From contig NZ_CP017674.1 in the NCBI RefSeq assembly GCF_001792815.1, positions 1,178,001-1,242,000 on the forward strand: 64,000 bases of DNA. Reading direction: 5' to 3'. The notes beneath the pieces are model-generated. The model saw only the letters and a program-made list of their open reading frames with translations, was not told the DNA's origin and ran no database searches. Positions 15,797 to 23,815 of this stretch are shown one piece after another. Position numbers and translations under genes: made by a program. How positions within the stretch are numbered: the stretch's first letter is position 1; every line of letters starts with the position of its first letter. This stretch comes from Microbacterium sp. BH-3-3-3. GTDB lineage: Bacteria > Actinomycetota > Actinomycetes > Actinomycetales > Microbacteriaceae.

Positions 15797-17284
15797 TCAG
15801 CCCACCGCACCCCGCACGTCGAGATCCGCCGACGCCGCACCCTCGAGCCGCGTGCCGTCCGGCGCGAAGCGCGAGCCGTCGACGGGGCTGTCCCACGACC
15901 GTTCGGCGTCGTTCCAGGTGAACGGAGCCGGGGCGACGACCGCGCGGGTGCGCCCCTCGACGGTCGACACCGACGCCGTGCGAAGGCCCCGGCGCGCCAC
16001 GACACCGGCCCCTTCGGCGGGGCGCTTCGCCGGGGCGGGGACGGCCGAGGTCAGCGCCCCCGCCACCACGCCGACCCGCCGGCTCGCCTCGCCGATTCCC
16101 CGACCGAGGTCGGCGGGCACCGTCATGCGCGTGCCGATCGTGCGCATCCAGTGCGGCCGATCGCCGCGCGAGACACCGCGGATCTCGTCGCTCAACCGCA
16201 TCGCCGCGGCGGGGGCGTTCGTGAGGCCCCATCCCGCGTAGCCGGTGGCGAAACGCAGGCGGCCGAGGCCGCGCGGCATCCCCCCGACGAACGGCACGAG
16301 GTTGTGCGACTGGTAATCCTGGCCCGACCAGCGGGCGATCTCGACCCCGACCGGCAGGGTGCGCCGAGCCCAGGCGGCCAGCTCCTCGGCGAGCGCGACC
16401 TCCGACCTCGCCGAGCCGACCGGATGCCGGGCCCCGGTGACGATGAGCGCGGAACGCCCGAGCGACGACGGTGCCGCCACGACGCTGCGCCCGTCGACGC
16501 CGACCTCGCTCCACATGCCGCCGGGGGCCGCGGCATCCCCCTCCAGCTCGAAGGCGATCGCCCACGAGCGCAGCGCCCGCGTCTTGAGGTCGTACAACCC
16601 GCGGCGGGTGATGGGGGTGCCGGTGGCGAGCACGACGGTGTCGCCGAGGAGCGGGCCCTGGGCGGTGTCGACGCGTCCGGCGGGGAGCGCGTGCACGTCG
16701 GTGACGCGCGACCCGGTGTGCAGAGTCGCCCCGGCGTCGACGGCCGCGCGGGCCAGCGAATCGACGAGCTGCACGGGGTCGAGGGCGAGCTGGTCGTCGA
16801 GGGCGAGGGCGCGCACGGGGGTGCGCCCGCCGAGCTCGTCGGGGGCGTCCTCGCGCACGTCGAGGCCCGCCTCGCGCGCGGCGTCGCGGACGGCGTCGAG
16901 CGCGGTGTCGGTGGCGAGACCGCGGCCGAAGGTGAACGCCGTGCGCCGGTCGGCTGCGGCGCCCACGCGCTCGGCGAGCCACTCCTGTCCGGCGCGGTTC
17001 GACTCGACGTAGGCGCGCACGAGGCTCGCGGGGTGGTGCTGGCGCAGGGTCGCAAGCGTCGTGCCCTGCAGCAGCGACGCCATTCCGACCGACGCCCCGG
17101 TCGCGCCCCCGCCCACGTCGCCGGAGTCCACCACGGCGACGTCGACGCCGGCTTCCGCGAGCAGCACGGCGGTGGAGAGGCCCGTGATCCCGGCGCCGAC
17201 GACGATCACGTCGTGGTGCGTCCCGGGCTCGATCGAGGTCGTGTCGGCGGGCGTGCGGTCTCGGGTCCACAGCGGGGAGGTCAT
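15797..17284 (-). CDS. DadA-like FAD oxidoreductase with degenerate Rieske domain
   Basis: A 495-residue protein. The FAD-binding N-terminus is DVIVVGAGITGLSTAVLLAEAG, with a glycine/D-amino-acid-oxidase fold and the C-terminal FAD contact RLRFATGYAGWGLTNAPAAAM. The last ~60 residues follow the usual C-terminal Rieske domain of this family (FTWNDAERSWDSPVDGSRF...DGTRLEGAA). However, the ligands are gone: the expected CTHLGC stretch is VAPAPF and the CPCHGSRF stretch is SPVDGSRF. The oxidase half looks intact. Start ATG 17284 follows a reasonable spacing; the frame continues upstream in poor sequence. Substrate unknown, probably an amine or amino acid. Confidence 0.85.
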   Translation of the reverse strand: MTSPLWTRDRTPADTTSIEPGTHHDVIVVGAGITGLSTAVLLAEAGVDVAVVDSGDVGGGATGASVGMASLLQGTTLATLRQHHPASLVRAYVESNRAGQEWLAERVGAAADRRTAFTFGRGLATDTALDAVRDAAREAGLDVREDAPDELGGRTPVRALALDDQLALDPVQLVDSLARAAVDAGATLHTGSRVTDVHALPAGRVDTAQGPLLGDTVVLATGTPITRRGLYDLKTRALRSWAIAFELEGDAAAPGGMWSEVGVDGRSVVAAPSSLGRSALIVTGARHPVGSARSEVALAEELAAWARRTLPVGVEIARWSGQDYQSHNLVPFVGGMPRGLGRLRFATGYAGWGLTNAPAAAMRLSDEIRGVSRGDRPHWMRTIGTRMTVPADLGRGIGEASRRVGVVAGALTSAVPAPAKRPAEGAGVVARRGLRTASVSTVEGRTRAVVAPAPFTWNDAERSWDSPVDGSRFAPDGTRLEGAASADLDVRGAVG

Positions 17285-17473
17285 GGTCCCATCGAACTCT
17301 CGGTGACGGCCTCCGCGCAGCGGGTTGCCGACGCCGGTCCCGTCGTCTACGTGGGAGGGTCCACGAAGGCTGTGATCGCGCTGAGTGCGGCCCCTAGGAT
17401 GAAGCTCGTCGGCTCCCTGAGCCACCGCCGAGCTGACCAGTCGACGGCGTCACCGACCCTGGGAGTCGTTCGC

Positions 17474-19306
17474 GTGCGGACCTCAGTGGGCTTCGCCCTC
17501 GCTTTCATCCTCGTCACCGCCGGTATCGCCCCGTCCGCGTGGGCGGTCCCCACCGACGCAGCGGATTCCTGCCGGTCGATCCCGGTCGACGCCGACGCGC
17601 CGCTCAAGGCCGACCTCGCGCGGGAGCGCTTCGGCGTCGACGGCACCGGCGTCACGGTCGGCGTGCTCTCGGATTCGTACGGCCTGACCTCCGCCGAGGG
17701 CGCCACCGTGGCCGACGACATCGCCCACGGTCTGCTGCCGGGCCCCGGCAACCCCTGCGGGCGCACCACCCCCGTCGACGTCGTCCACGAGACGACCGGG
17801 GGCAAGGACGAGGGACGCGCGATGCTGCAGCTCGTGCACGGGATCGCCCCGGGCGCGACGCTGATGTTCGCGGGAGTGGATGCCGATCGCGCGGCCTCCT
17901 TGCGCGAATCCATCGACCTGTTGGTCGCCGCGGGCGCTGACGTCATCGTCGACGACATCGGCATGGAAGACGACTCGATCTTCCAGCGCTCCCTCTCGGG
18001 CGAGGCGATCGTGCGCGCGACCGCGGCCGGCGTCGCGTACTTCACGGCCGCGGGCAACGGCAACAAGATCTCCGTCGCCCCCCGGCCGGGTCAGACGAAG
18101 GGGCCGGTCAACGGCTGGGAGACGACCGCGTACCGTCCGACCGCCTGCCCCGACGGGGTGACCGCGGCGGTTCTCGCGCAGGGACGCACCGCTCCCCTCG
18201 ACTGCCTCGACGTCGACCCCGCAGAGGGCACCGACACGACCCTGAACTACGTGATCGGGGTGAAGGACGACGGCGAGGTGATCTTCCAGTGGGGTGAGCC
18301 GGCCGACCGGGTGAGCGGCCTCTTCGTGCCCGTCGTCATGATCGACGGAGAGCCCCTGACGACCGCCCCCACACCGTTGCAGGACGCCACCCCCGGCTTC
18401 ACCGTCGCCCTGCCCGCCCGCGACAAGCCGTTCGAGATCGACATCACCGTGGCGCGCCTCGCGATCCCGGATGCCGCGACCTCGCTGCCCCTGCCGCCGG
18501 TCTTCGTCTCGTTCGACCAGGGCGTGCAGGTCGGATCCGCCGAGTACTGGCGCTCGAGCGGCGACGACACCGTGGGCCGCACGATCATGGGCCACAACGG
18601 CGACCCGGCGGCCATCTCGGTCGCCGCCGCTCCCGCCGCCACCCCGCTGCAGGTCGAGGACTTCAGCAGCATCGGACCGGTCACCTGGGCGTTCGGCTCG
18701 CGCTTCGCGGCCGATCCGTCGGCGGTGCTCGACCCTCGTCCGGTGGTGTCGAAGCCCGATCTGCTCTCGGTCGACGGCGTTCGCACCTCGGTGCTCGGCG
18801 CCGACACCGACGAACCCGGCGTCAAGATCTTCTCGGGCACGTCGGCGGCCGCCCCCAACGCCGCCGCCGTCGCCGCGCTGATCCGCTCCCTGGCCCCCGA
18901 CACCGACCAGGAGCAGATCCGCGCCCTGCTCACCTCGACGGCGACCCGCGCTCCCTCGCCCTGGGATTCGGTCCCCGCCGAGAACATCGTGGGCGCCGGC
19001 CTGATCGACGCCGAAGCGGCCTTGGCCGCCCTGCCTCCCCGCCCCGGCCCCACGCCCGAACCGACACCGACGCCCGACCCGACGCCGACGCCGGAACCCA
19101 CGCCGACGCCTTCGCCGACGGCGACAGCGGGCCCGATCGCCTCGCCCAGCGCGTCTCCGGCCCCGGCCGCCGCTCCCGACGGGGGTCGCCTCGCGTCGAC
19201 GGGAATGGATGCCACCGCCCTCGTACCCCTGGCGATCGCCGCGGGGGTGGTCGTGATCGGCGGCGTGATCCTGCTGGTGGTGCGGGCACGCGCGCGGCGG
19301 CGGTGA
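17474..19306 (+). CDS. secreted S8/S53-like serine peptidase, paralogue 1, sortase-tailed
   Basis: A 610-residue protein with a signal peptide (VGFALAFILVTAGIAPSAWA). The mature part opens with DSCRSIPVDAD and GVDGTGVTVGVLSDSYG (Asp67). The usual subtilase HGTH is replaced by KDEGRAMLQLVHGIAPGA (112-127); the glutamate matches the S53/sedolisin arrangement. TAAGN contains Asn195 and SGTSAAAP contains Ser457. A proline/threonine-rich wall-spanning linker precedes LASTG, a hydrophobic segment and RARARRR, which is a cell-wall sorting signal of LAxTG type. GTG 17474 is preceded by GGGAG; ATG 17399 is an alternative without a Shine-Dalgarno. Substrate unknown. Confidence 0.82.
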   Translation: MRTSVGFALAFILVTAGIAPSAWAVPTDAADSCRSIPVDADAPLKADLARERFGVDGTGVTVGVLSDSYGLTSAEGATVADDIAHGLLPGPGNPCGRTTPVDVVHETTGGKDEGRAMLQLVHGIAPGATLMFAGVDADRAASLRESIDLLVAAGADVIVDDIGMEDDSIFQRSLSGEAIVRATAAGVAYFTAAGNGNKISVAPRPGQTKGPVNGWETTAYRPTACPDGVTAAVLAQGRTAPLDCLDVDPAEGTDTTLNYVIGVKDDGEVIFQWGEPADRVSGLFVPVVMIDGEPLTTAPTPLQDATPGFTVALPARDKPFEIDITVARLAIPDAATSLPLPPVFVSFDQGVQVGSAEYWRSSGDDTVGRTIMGHNGDPAAISVAAAPAATPLQVEDFSSIGPVTWAFGSRFAADPSAVLDPRPVVSKPDLLSVDGVRTSVLGADTDEPGVKIFSGTSAAAPNAAAVAALIRSLAPDTDQEQIRALLTSTATRAPSPWDSVPAENIVGAGLIDAEAALAALPPRPGPTPEPTPTPDPTPTPEPTPTPSPTATAGPIASPSASPAPAAAPDGGRLASTGMDATALVPLAIAAGVVVIGGVILLVVRARARRR

Positions 19307-19331
19307 GCGGCGCCCCGGTTAGGCTTCCCGT

Positions 19332-20000
19332 GTGAGCGACACCCCTGCCCCCTCGAGCCGCACGGCGGTCGTGGCGGCCGCGATCGACCTGTTCGCCGCG
19401 CACGGGTACGACCAGACGTCGGTGGAGCAGATCGCCCAGGCCGCCGGGGTCTCGCGTTCGACGTTCTTCCGCCAGTTCGGCGGCAAAGAAGACGTCGTCT
19501 TCGCCGACCACGAGGTGCTGATCGGCGAGACCCGCGCGTACCTCGCGCAGCCGCACGCCGACCCGTGGGCGGCCGTGTGCGACGCCTCGATGCGCGTGTT
19601 CCGCCACTTCGCCGCCGATCCCGAGCTGGCCCGCCGGCGTTACGCGATCGTGCGTGAGATCCCGGGACTGCGCGACCGCGAGATCGTCACCGTCTTCCGG
19701 TACGAGCGCCTCTTCGACGAGTACCTGCGCGACGCCCTCCCCGGCCTCGATCCCCTGGATGCCGTCGGCTTCGCCGCCCTCGTCACCGCCGTGCACAACC
19801 ACGTGCTGCGTCGACTCATGCGCGGCGCCCGGGTTCCGGCATCCACTCTGCGCCGCGCGCTCGACGGCGTGCTGCGTCGGTACGGTGTGCATCCCGACGG
19901 GGAGGACCCGGCCGGCGACGACGTGATCGTCGCCGCGTTCCCCCGGCGCATGCCCACCGCCGAGATGTCGCGCCGCCTGCGCGCGTCGCTCGAGGACTGA
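19332..20000 (+). CDS. TetR-family transcriptional regulator
   Basis: A 222-residue regulator. The N-terminal HTH is typical (AAIDLFAAHGYDQTSVEQIA, then QAAGVSRSTFFRQFGGKEDVVF). The C-terminal ligand domain is about 150 residues and not assignable. It starts at GTG 19332, 25 nt after the peptidase stop. It lies upstream of an acyl-CoA dehydrogenase, separated by a long hairpin repeat, so it could regulate that gene as FadR-like TetR proteins do. This is inference from position. Confidence 0.85.
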   Translation: MSDTPAPSSRTAVVAAAIDLFAAHGYDQTSVEQIAQAAGVSRSTFFRQFGGKEDVVFADHEVLIGETRAYLAQPHADPWAAVCDASMRVFRHFAADPELARRRYAIVREIPGLRDREIVTVFRYERLFDEYLRDALPGLDPLDAVGFAALVTAVHNHVLRRLMRGARVPASTLRRALDGVLRRYGVHPDGEDPAGDDVIVAAFPRRMPTAEMSRRLRASLED

Positions 20001-20010
20001 GCGCGGGCGT

Positions 20011-20094
20011 CGCAACCACCTCGTCGAGTGTCCCGAACACGCCGCTCCCGCACGGGGTGTGCGGCGTGTCGGGGACACTCAACGAGGTGGTCGC
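20011..20094. repeat. long hairpin repeat, copy 1
   Basis: A near-perfect inverted repeat with arms at 20011-20045 and 20061-20094. The core GAGTGTCC..GACACGCCGC matches its own reverse complement with about four mismatches across 35 nt. A related element lies at 50981-51044, sharing the CGTTGAGTGTCC/GACACGCCG core. Confidence 0.75.
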
Positions 20095-20136
20095 AAACCA
20101 TGACACCCGGTCCCAAGATGGGCGATACTGGGAACC

Positions 20137-21384
20137 ATGACCATCGACGCCGATGCCGAGACCCCCACGCTCCCCGGTGAGCGGATCGCCCACTACGACC
20201 TGCTCGGGCGCCGCGACACCGATTACTACGCCGTCTTCGCCGACATCCCCGAGGCCGACCGCGCTGCTTGGGAGCGCGCGAAGCAGTTCGCCGACGAGGT
20301 CGGCACGCGCATGCAGGGCGAATGGGATGCCGCGACCTACCCCGTCGAGCTCGTCCGTCGCATGGGCGAACTCGAACTCTTCACCGACGGCATCGAGCAC
20401 CCCGACCTCCCCGCGACCTCTCCCCTGGCCGCGGGCCTGGTCAACATGGAGATCTCGCGGCACGACGGGTCGCTGGCCACCGCCCTCGCCGTGCAGGGCG
20501 GGCTCGCGCTGCGCACCCTGGCGCTCTTCGGCTCCCCCGAACAGCAGCAGCGCTGGCTGCAGCCCCTCGCCGACGGATCTGTGCTGGGCGCCTTCGCGCT
20601 GACGGAGCCCGACCACGGGTCCGACTCCGTCTCGCTCGAGACCACCGCCACCCGCACGGCCGAGGGGTGGTCGCTCCGCGGCACGAAGAAGTGGATCGGC
20701 AACGGCGCATCGGGCGGCATCACGTTCGTGTGGGCGCGGGTCGAGAACGAGGGCGGCGACGACCACGGAGCGGTGCGCTGCTTCCTCGTCGAGCAGGACA
20801 CCCCGGGATACACCGGCACGGTCATCACCGGAAAGGTGTCGCTCCGCGGCATCCATCAGGCCCACATCGCGCTCGAAGACGTCCGCCTGCCCGAGGATGC
20901 CGTGCTCCCGGGCACGCACACGTTCAAGGACGCATCGATCGTGCTCTTCGCGACCCGCTCGGGCGTCGCCTGGTCGGCGCTGGGTCACGCCACCGCCTGT
21001 TACGAGATCGCACGGACGTATGCCACGGAGCGCATGCAGTTCGGCAAGCCCCTCGCGAAGTTCCAGATGGTGCAGGAACGCCTGGCGCAGATGCTCGACG
21101 AGGTCACCGCCATGCAGCTCTACTGCCGCCGCCTGGCCGACCTCGAGACCACCGGTGGCCTGCGCCCCACGCAGGCGTCGCTGGCGAAGTACCACAACAC
21201 CCGCGCCGCCCGTCGGGTCGCCTCGGTCGCCCGCGATCTGCTCGGCGGCAACGGCATCCTGCTCGAGAACGGCGTCATGCAGCACCTGGCCGACATCGAG
21301 GCGATCCACACGTACGAGGGCACCGAGAGCGTCCAAGCCCTCCTGCTCGGTCGCGACATCACCGGGATGAGCGCGTTCGTCTGA
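20137..21384 (+). CDS. acyl-CoA dehydrogenase (glutaryl-CoA dehydrogenase-like)
   Basis: A 415-residue flavoprotein with acyl-CoA dehydrogenase signatures: FALTEPDHGSDSVSLETTAT (FAD/substrate site), YATERMQFGKPLAKFQMVQE, and the C-terminal HTYEGTESVQALLLGRDITG. The glutamate of YEGTES sits where the catalytic base of glutaryl-CoA and related dehydrogenases lies. It oxidises an acyl-CoA to the enoyl-CoA using FAD and passes electrons to ETF; chain specificity cannot be read here. ATG 20137 fits the normal family start. It is preceded by a TetR regulator and a hairpin repeat. Confidence 0.9.
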   Translation: MTIDADAETPTLPGERIAHYDLLGRRDTDYYAVFADIPEADRAAWERAKQFADEVGTRMQGEWDAATYPVELVRRMGELELFTDGIEHPDLPATSPLAAGLVNMEISRHDGSLATALAVQGGLALRTLALFGSPEQQQRWLQPLADGSVLGAFALTEPDHGSDSVSLETTATRTAEGWSLRGTKKWIGNGASGGITFVWARVENEGGDDHGAVRCFLVEQDTPGYTGTVITGKVSLRGIHQAHIALEDVRLPEDAVLPGTHTFKDASIVLFATRSGVAWSALGHATACYEIARTYATERMQFGKPLAKFQMVQERLAQMLDEVTAMQLYCRRLADLETTGGLRPTQASLAKYHNTRAARRVASVARDLLGGNGILLENGVMQHLADIEAIHTYEGTESVQALLLGRDITGMSAFV

Positions 21385-21563
21385 TCCCGGATGCCACGGC
21401 CCCGGCGCCCTCCTCGGCGTCGGGGCTGCGGTCACCGGCCCTCGGCGACCGCCCGGGGGCCCGCGGAACGCCCCGGCTTCCGGCATCCCCGCGGCCCTAT
21501 CCGGCGCCACGACACCGCGCAACCCGCGCCTGCCATGTCGGAGGGCCCCGCTACCTTGTGAGC

Positions 21564-22742
21564 ATGGGCCTGTTCTCTCGTCATCCCGCGCCGCGCGACG
21601 CGATCACCTCCGTCGCTCAGGCGGTTCAGACGCCCCCGAAGAGCCTCTGGGCCGACGGGTTCGGGCGCCTCGCGGTCCGTGCGCTGCAGATCATCGTCGT
21701 GGTCATCCTCGTCGCCGGTCTCATCTGGGGCATCCAGCAGGTGACGCTCGTCATCATCCCGCTGATCCTCGCGCTCATCTTCGCCTCGGCATTCGGCCCG
21801 GTGACGATGTGGATGAGGCGCAAGGGAGTGCCGGCGGTCCTGGCGACCCTCCTCACTCTGCTCGCCGTCGTCGTCGTGTTGGGCGCCCTCGGCTGGCTGG
21901 TCGTCAACGCCGTCGTCGACCAGTGGCCGAATCTCAGCTCGCAGGCCGTGCAGGGCTTCCAGCAGGCACAGGACTGGTACCACACGCTGCCCTTCGCGAT
22001 CTCGCAGGACCAGGTCAACGGCCTCATCCAGGGCGTTCAGGACTTCGTCACCAGCTCGCAGTTCGGCAGCGGCGCCCTGGCGGGGGTCAGCGCCGTGGCG
22101 TCGTTCGTCACCGGCTTCGTGCTCATGGTCGTCATCCTGTTCTTCTTCCTCAAAGACGGCCCGCGCATGTGGGAGTTCGTCCTGCGCCCGTTCCGCGGTG
22201 ACCACTACGACCGCGCCCGCCGCATCGGCGACAAGACGGTGACGGTGCTCGGGTCGTACATGCGCGGCACCGCCTCGGTCGCCGCCGTCGATGCGATCGG
22301 CATCTACATCGGTCTGCTCATCCTGCAGGTGCCGCTCGCGCTGCCCCTGGCCGTGCTCGTCTTCCTTCTCGCCTTCATCCCGATCGTCGGTGCGGTCACC
22401 GCCGGCATCCTGGCGGCTCTCGTCGCCCTCGTCACGAACGGCCCCATCGTGGCGCTGATCGTCGTCGGCGTCGTCGTGCTCGTCAACCAGCTCGAGGGCA
22501 ACTTCCTGCAGCCGGTGCTCATGGGCCGCACCATGAAGCTGCACTCCTTCGTCGTGCTGGTGGTGCTGGCCGGCGGCACCGCGATCGGCGGCATCCTCGG
22601 CACCCTGCTGGCCGTGCCTCTCACCGCCGTTGTCTGGGGCATCGTCAGCGTCTGGAACGGCACCGACCGGCCCGCCGAGTGGGCGCGTCGCAAGAAGCGC
22701 AAGAACCCCGTGCCGCTCGCCGGGGGCGAGAGCGAAGGCTGA
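21564..22742 (+). CDS. AI-2E family transporter
   Basis: A 392-residue membrane protein of the PF01594 family. It has an N-terminal pair of membrane helices (ALQIIVVVILVAGLIWGIQQ, then VTLVIIPLILALIFASAFGP), a middle soluble stretch (QGFQQAQDWYHTLPF), and the characteristic C-terminal half with LAFIPIVGAVTAGILAALVA and NQLEGNFLQPVLMGRTMKLH. Family members export autoinducer-2, ions or other small solutes; the substrate here is not known. ATG 21564 was used; GTG 21558 is two codons upstream. The ligase gene begins 3 nt after the stop, so both probably share a transcript. Confidence 0.9.
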   Translation: MGLFSRHPAPRDAITSVAQAVQTPPKSLWADGFGRLAVRALQIIVVVILVAGLIWGIQQVTLVIIPLILALIFASAFGPVTMWMRRKGVPAVLATLLTLLAVVVVLGALGWLVVNAVVDQWPNLSSQAVQGFQQAQDWYHTLPFAISQDQVNGLIQGVQDFVTSSQFGSGALAGVSAVASFVTGFVLMVVILFFFLKDGPRMWEFVLRPFRGDHYDRARRIGDKTVTVLGSYMRGTASVAAVDAIGIYIGLLILQVPLALPLAVLVFLLAFIPIVGAVTAGILAALVALVTNGPIVALIVVGVVVLVNQLEGNFLQPVLMGRTMKLHSFVVLVVLAGGTAIGGILGTLLAVPLTAVVWGIVSVWNGTDRPAEWARRKKRKNPVPLAGGESEG

Positions 22743-22745
22743 GCC

Positions 22746-23789
22746 ATGGCCTACGACATCCCGGCACCGATGCTGGCGAAGTCCGTTCCCGCGGTGCCCG
22801 AGCACGCCAAGGTCGAGGGAGGGTTCAGTTACGAACCCAAGTGGGACGGCTTTCGCGCGCTCGTGTCGTGGGACGGCACCGATGTCGAGATCGGCAGCCG
22901 CGGAGCGAAGCCCCTCACCCGCTACTTCCCCGAGCTGGTCGCGGCGTTCGCCGAGATCCTGCCCGAGCCGTGCCTGATCGACGGTGAGGTCGTGGTGGCC
23001 CGCGGGCAGCGCGGTGAGCAGCGACTCGACTGGGAGGCCCTGTCGCAGCGCATCCACCCCGCCGCGTCGCGCGTGACGATGCTGTCGAACGAGACGCCGG
23101 CGATGTTCATCGCGTTCGACCTGCTCGCGCGCGGCGACCGCGACCTGCAAACCGAGCCCTTCTCGGAACGCCGCGCCCAGCTCGAGAACCTGCTCGGCGC
23201 CGTGCCGCACCCCGTCCACGTCACCCGTACCACCGACGACCCCGACCTCGCGCGCCGGTGGCTCGCCGAGTTCGAGGGCGCCGGCCTCGACGGCGTGATC
23301 GCCAAACCCCTCGCCCAGCCGTACGCGCCGAACAAGCGCACGATGTTCAAGATCAAGCACGCCCGCACCGCCGACGTCGTGGCGCTCGGGTATCGCATCC
23401 ACAAGTCTGGCGAGGGCGTCGGGTCACTGCTCGTCGGTCTCTACGACGACGAGGGCACCCTGCACGGCGTCGGCGGGGTATCGGCGTGGACCGACGCCCG
23501 CCGCCGCGAACTCATCGACGAGCTCGCGCCGCTCGTCGAGCGCAACGCCGAAGGAGAAGCGGTCGTCGGAGAGACCGACCGTTCGCGCTTCTCGGCATCC
23601 AAAGACGTGTCGTTCGTGCGCCTGCGCCCCGAGCGCGTGCTCGAGGTGCGCTACGACCAGCTCGAGGGCATGCGCTTTCGCCACACCGTGCAGTTCGACC
23701 GGTGGCGCCCCGACCGTGACGCCCGCTCGTGCACCTTCGCGCAGCTCGAGACGGTGACGTCGTACGACCTGGGCGACGTGCTGGACTGA
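22746..23789 (+). CDS. ligC: ATP-dependent DNA ligase, LigC type
   Basis: A 347-residue nucleotidyltransferase-fold ligase. Motif I is YEPKWDGFRAL with adenylated Lys32. SRGAKPLTRYFPEL, IDGEVVV (motif III/IIIa region) and DGVIAKPL (motif IV) follow, then MFKIKHARTADVV (motif V). A C-terminal OB-fold ends in QLETVTSYDLGD. The length fits stand-alone LigC, which repairs breaks with Prim-PolC-type polymerases in mycobacteria. Its last 27 bases plus the next 8 reappear exactly at 26868-26902. LigD-type polymerase genes are at 30.0 and 51.1 kb; no Ku is in the window. Confidence 0.9.
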   Translation: MAYDIPAPMLAKSVPAVPEHAKVEGGFSYEPKWDGFRALVSWDGTDVEIGSRGAKPLTRYFPELVAAFAEILPEPCLIDGEVVVARGQRGEQRLDWEALSQRIHPAASRVTMLSNETPAMFIAFDLLARGDRDLQTEPFSERRAQLENLLGAVPHPVHVTRTTDDPDLARRWLAEFEGAGLDGVIAKPLAQPYAPNKRTMFKIKHARTADVVALGYRIHKSGEGVGSLLVGLYDDEGTLHGVGGVSAWTDARRRELIDELAPLVERNAEGEAVVGETDRSRFSASKDVSFVRLRPERVLEVRYDQLEGMRFRHTVQFDRWRPDRDARSCTFAQLETVTSYDLGDVLD

Positions 23790-23796
23790 GGGGTGG
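23762..23796 (+). repeat. 35-bp direct repeat, copy 1 (3' end of ligC)
   Basis: The stretch from GTACGACCTGGGCGACGTG through the ligC stop to GAGGGGTGG is repeated exactly, in the same orientation, at 26868-26902. The two copies flank a 3.07-kb segment. Confidence 0.9.
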
Positions 23797-23815
23797 CGCG
23801 CGGTTGTGCGCTGCG

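Noticed and set aside
20011..20094. Simple rho-independent terminator for the TetR gene
   Set aside because: Arms of about 35 nt, no T-run, and a sequence-related copy at 50981 point to a dispersed repeat rather than a dedicated terminator, though it may also stop transcription.
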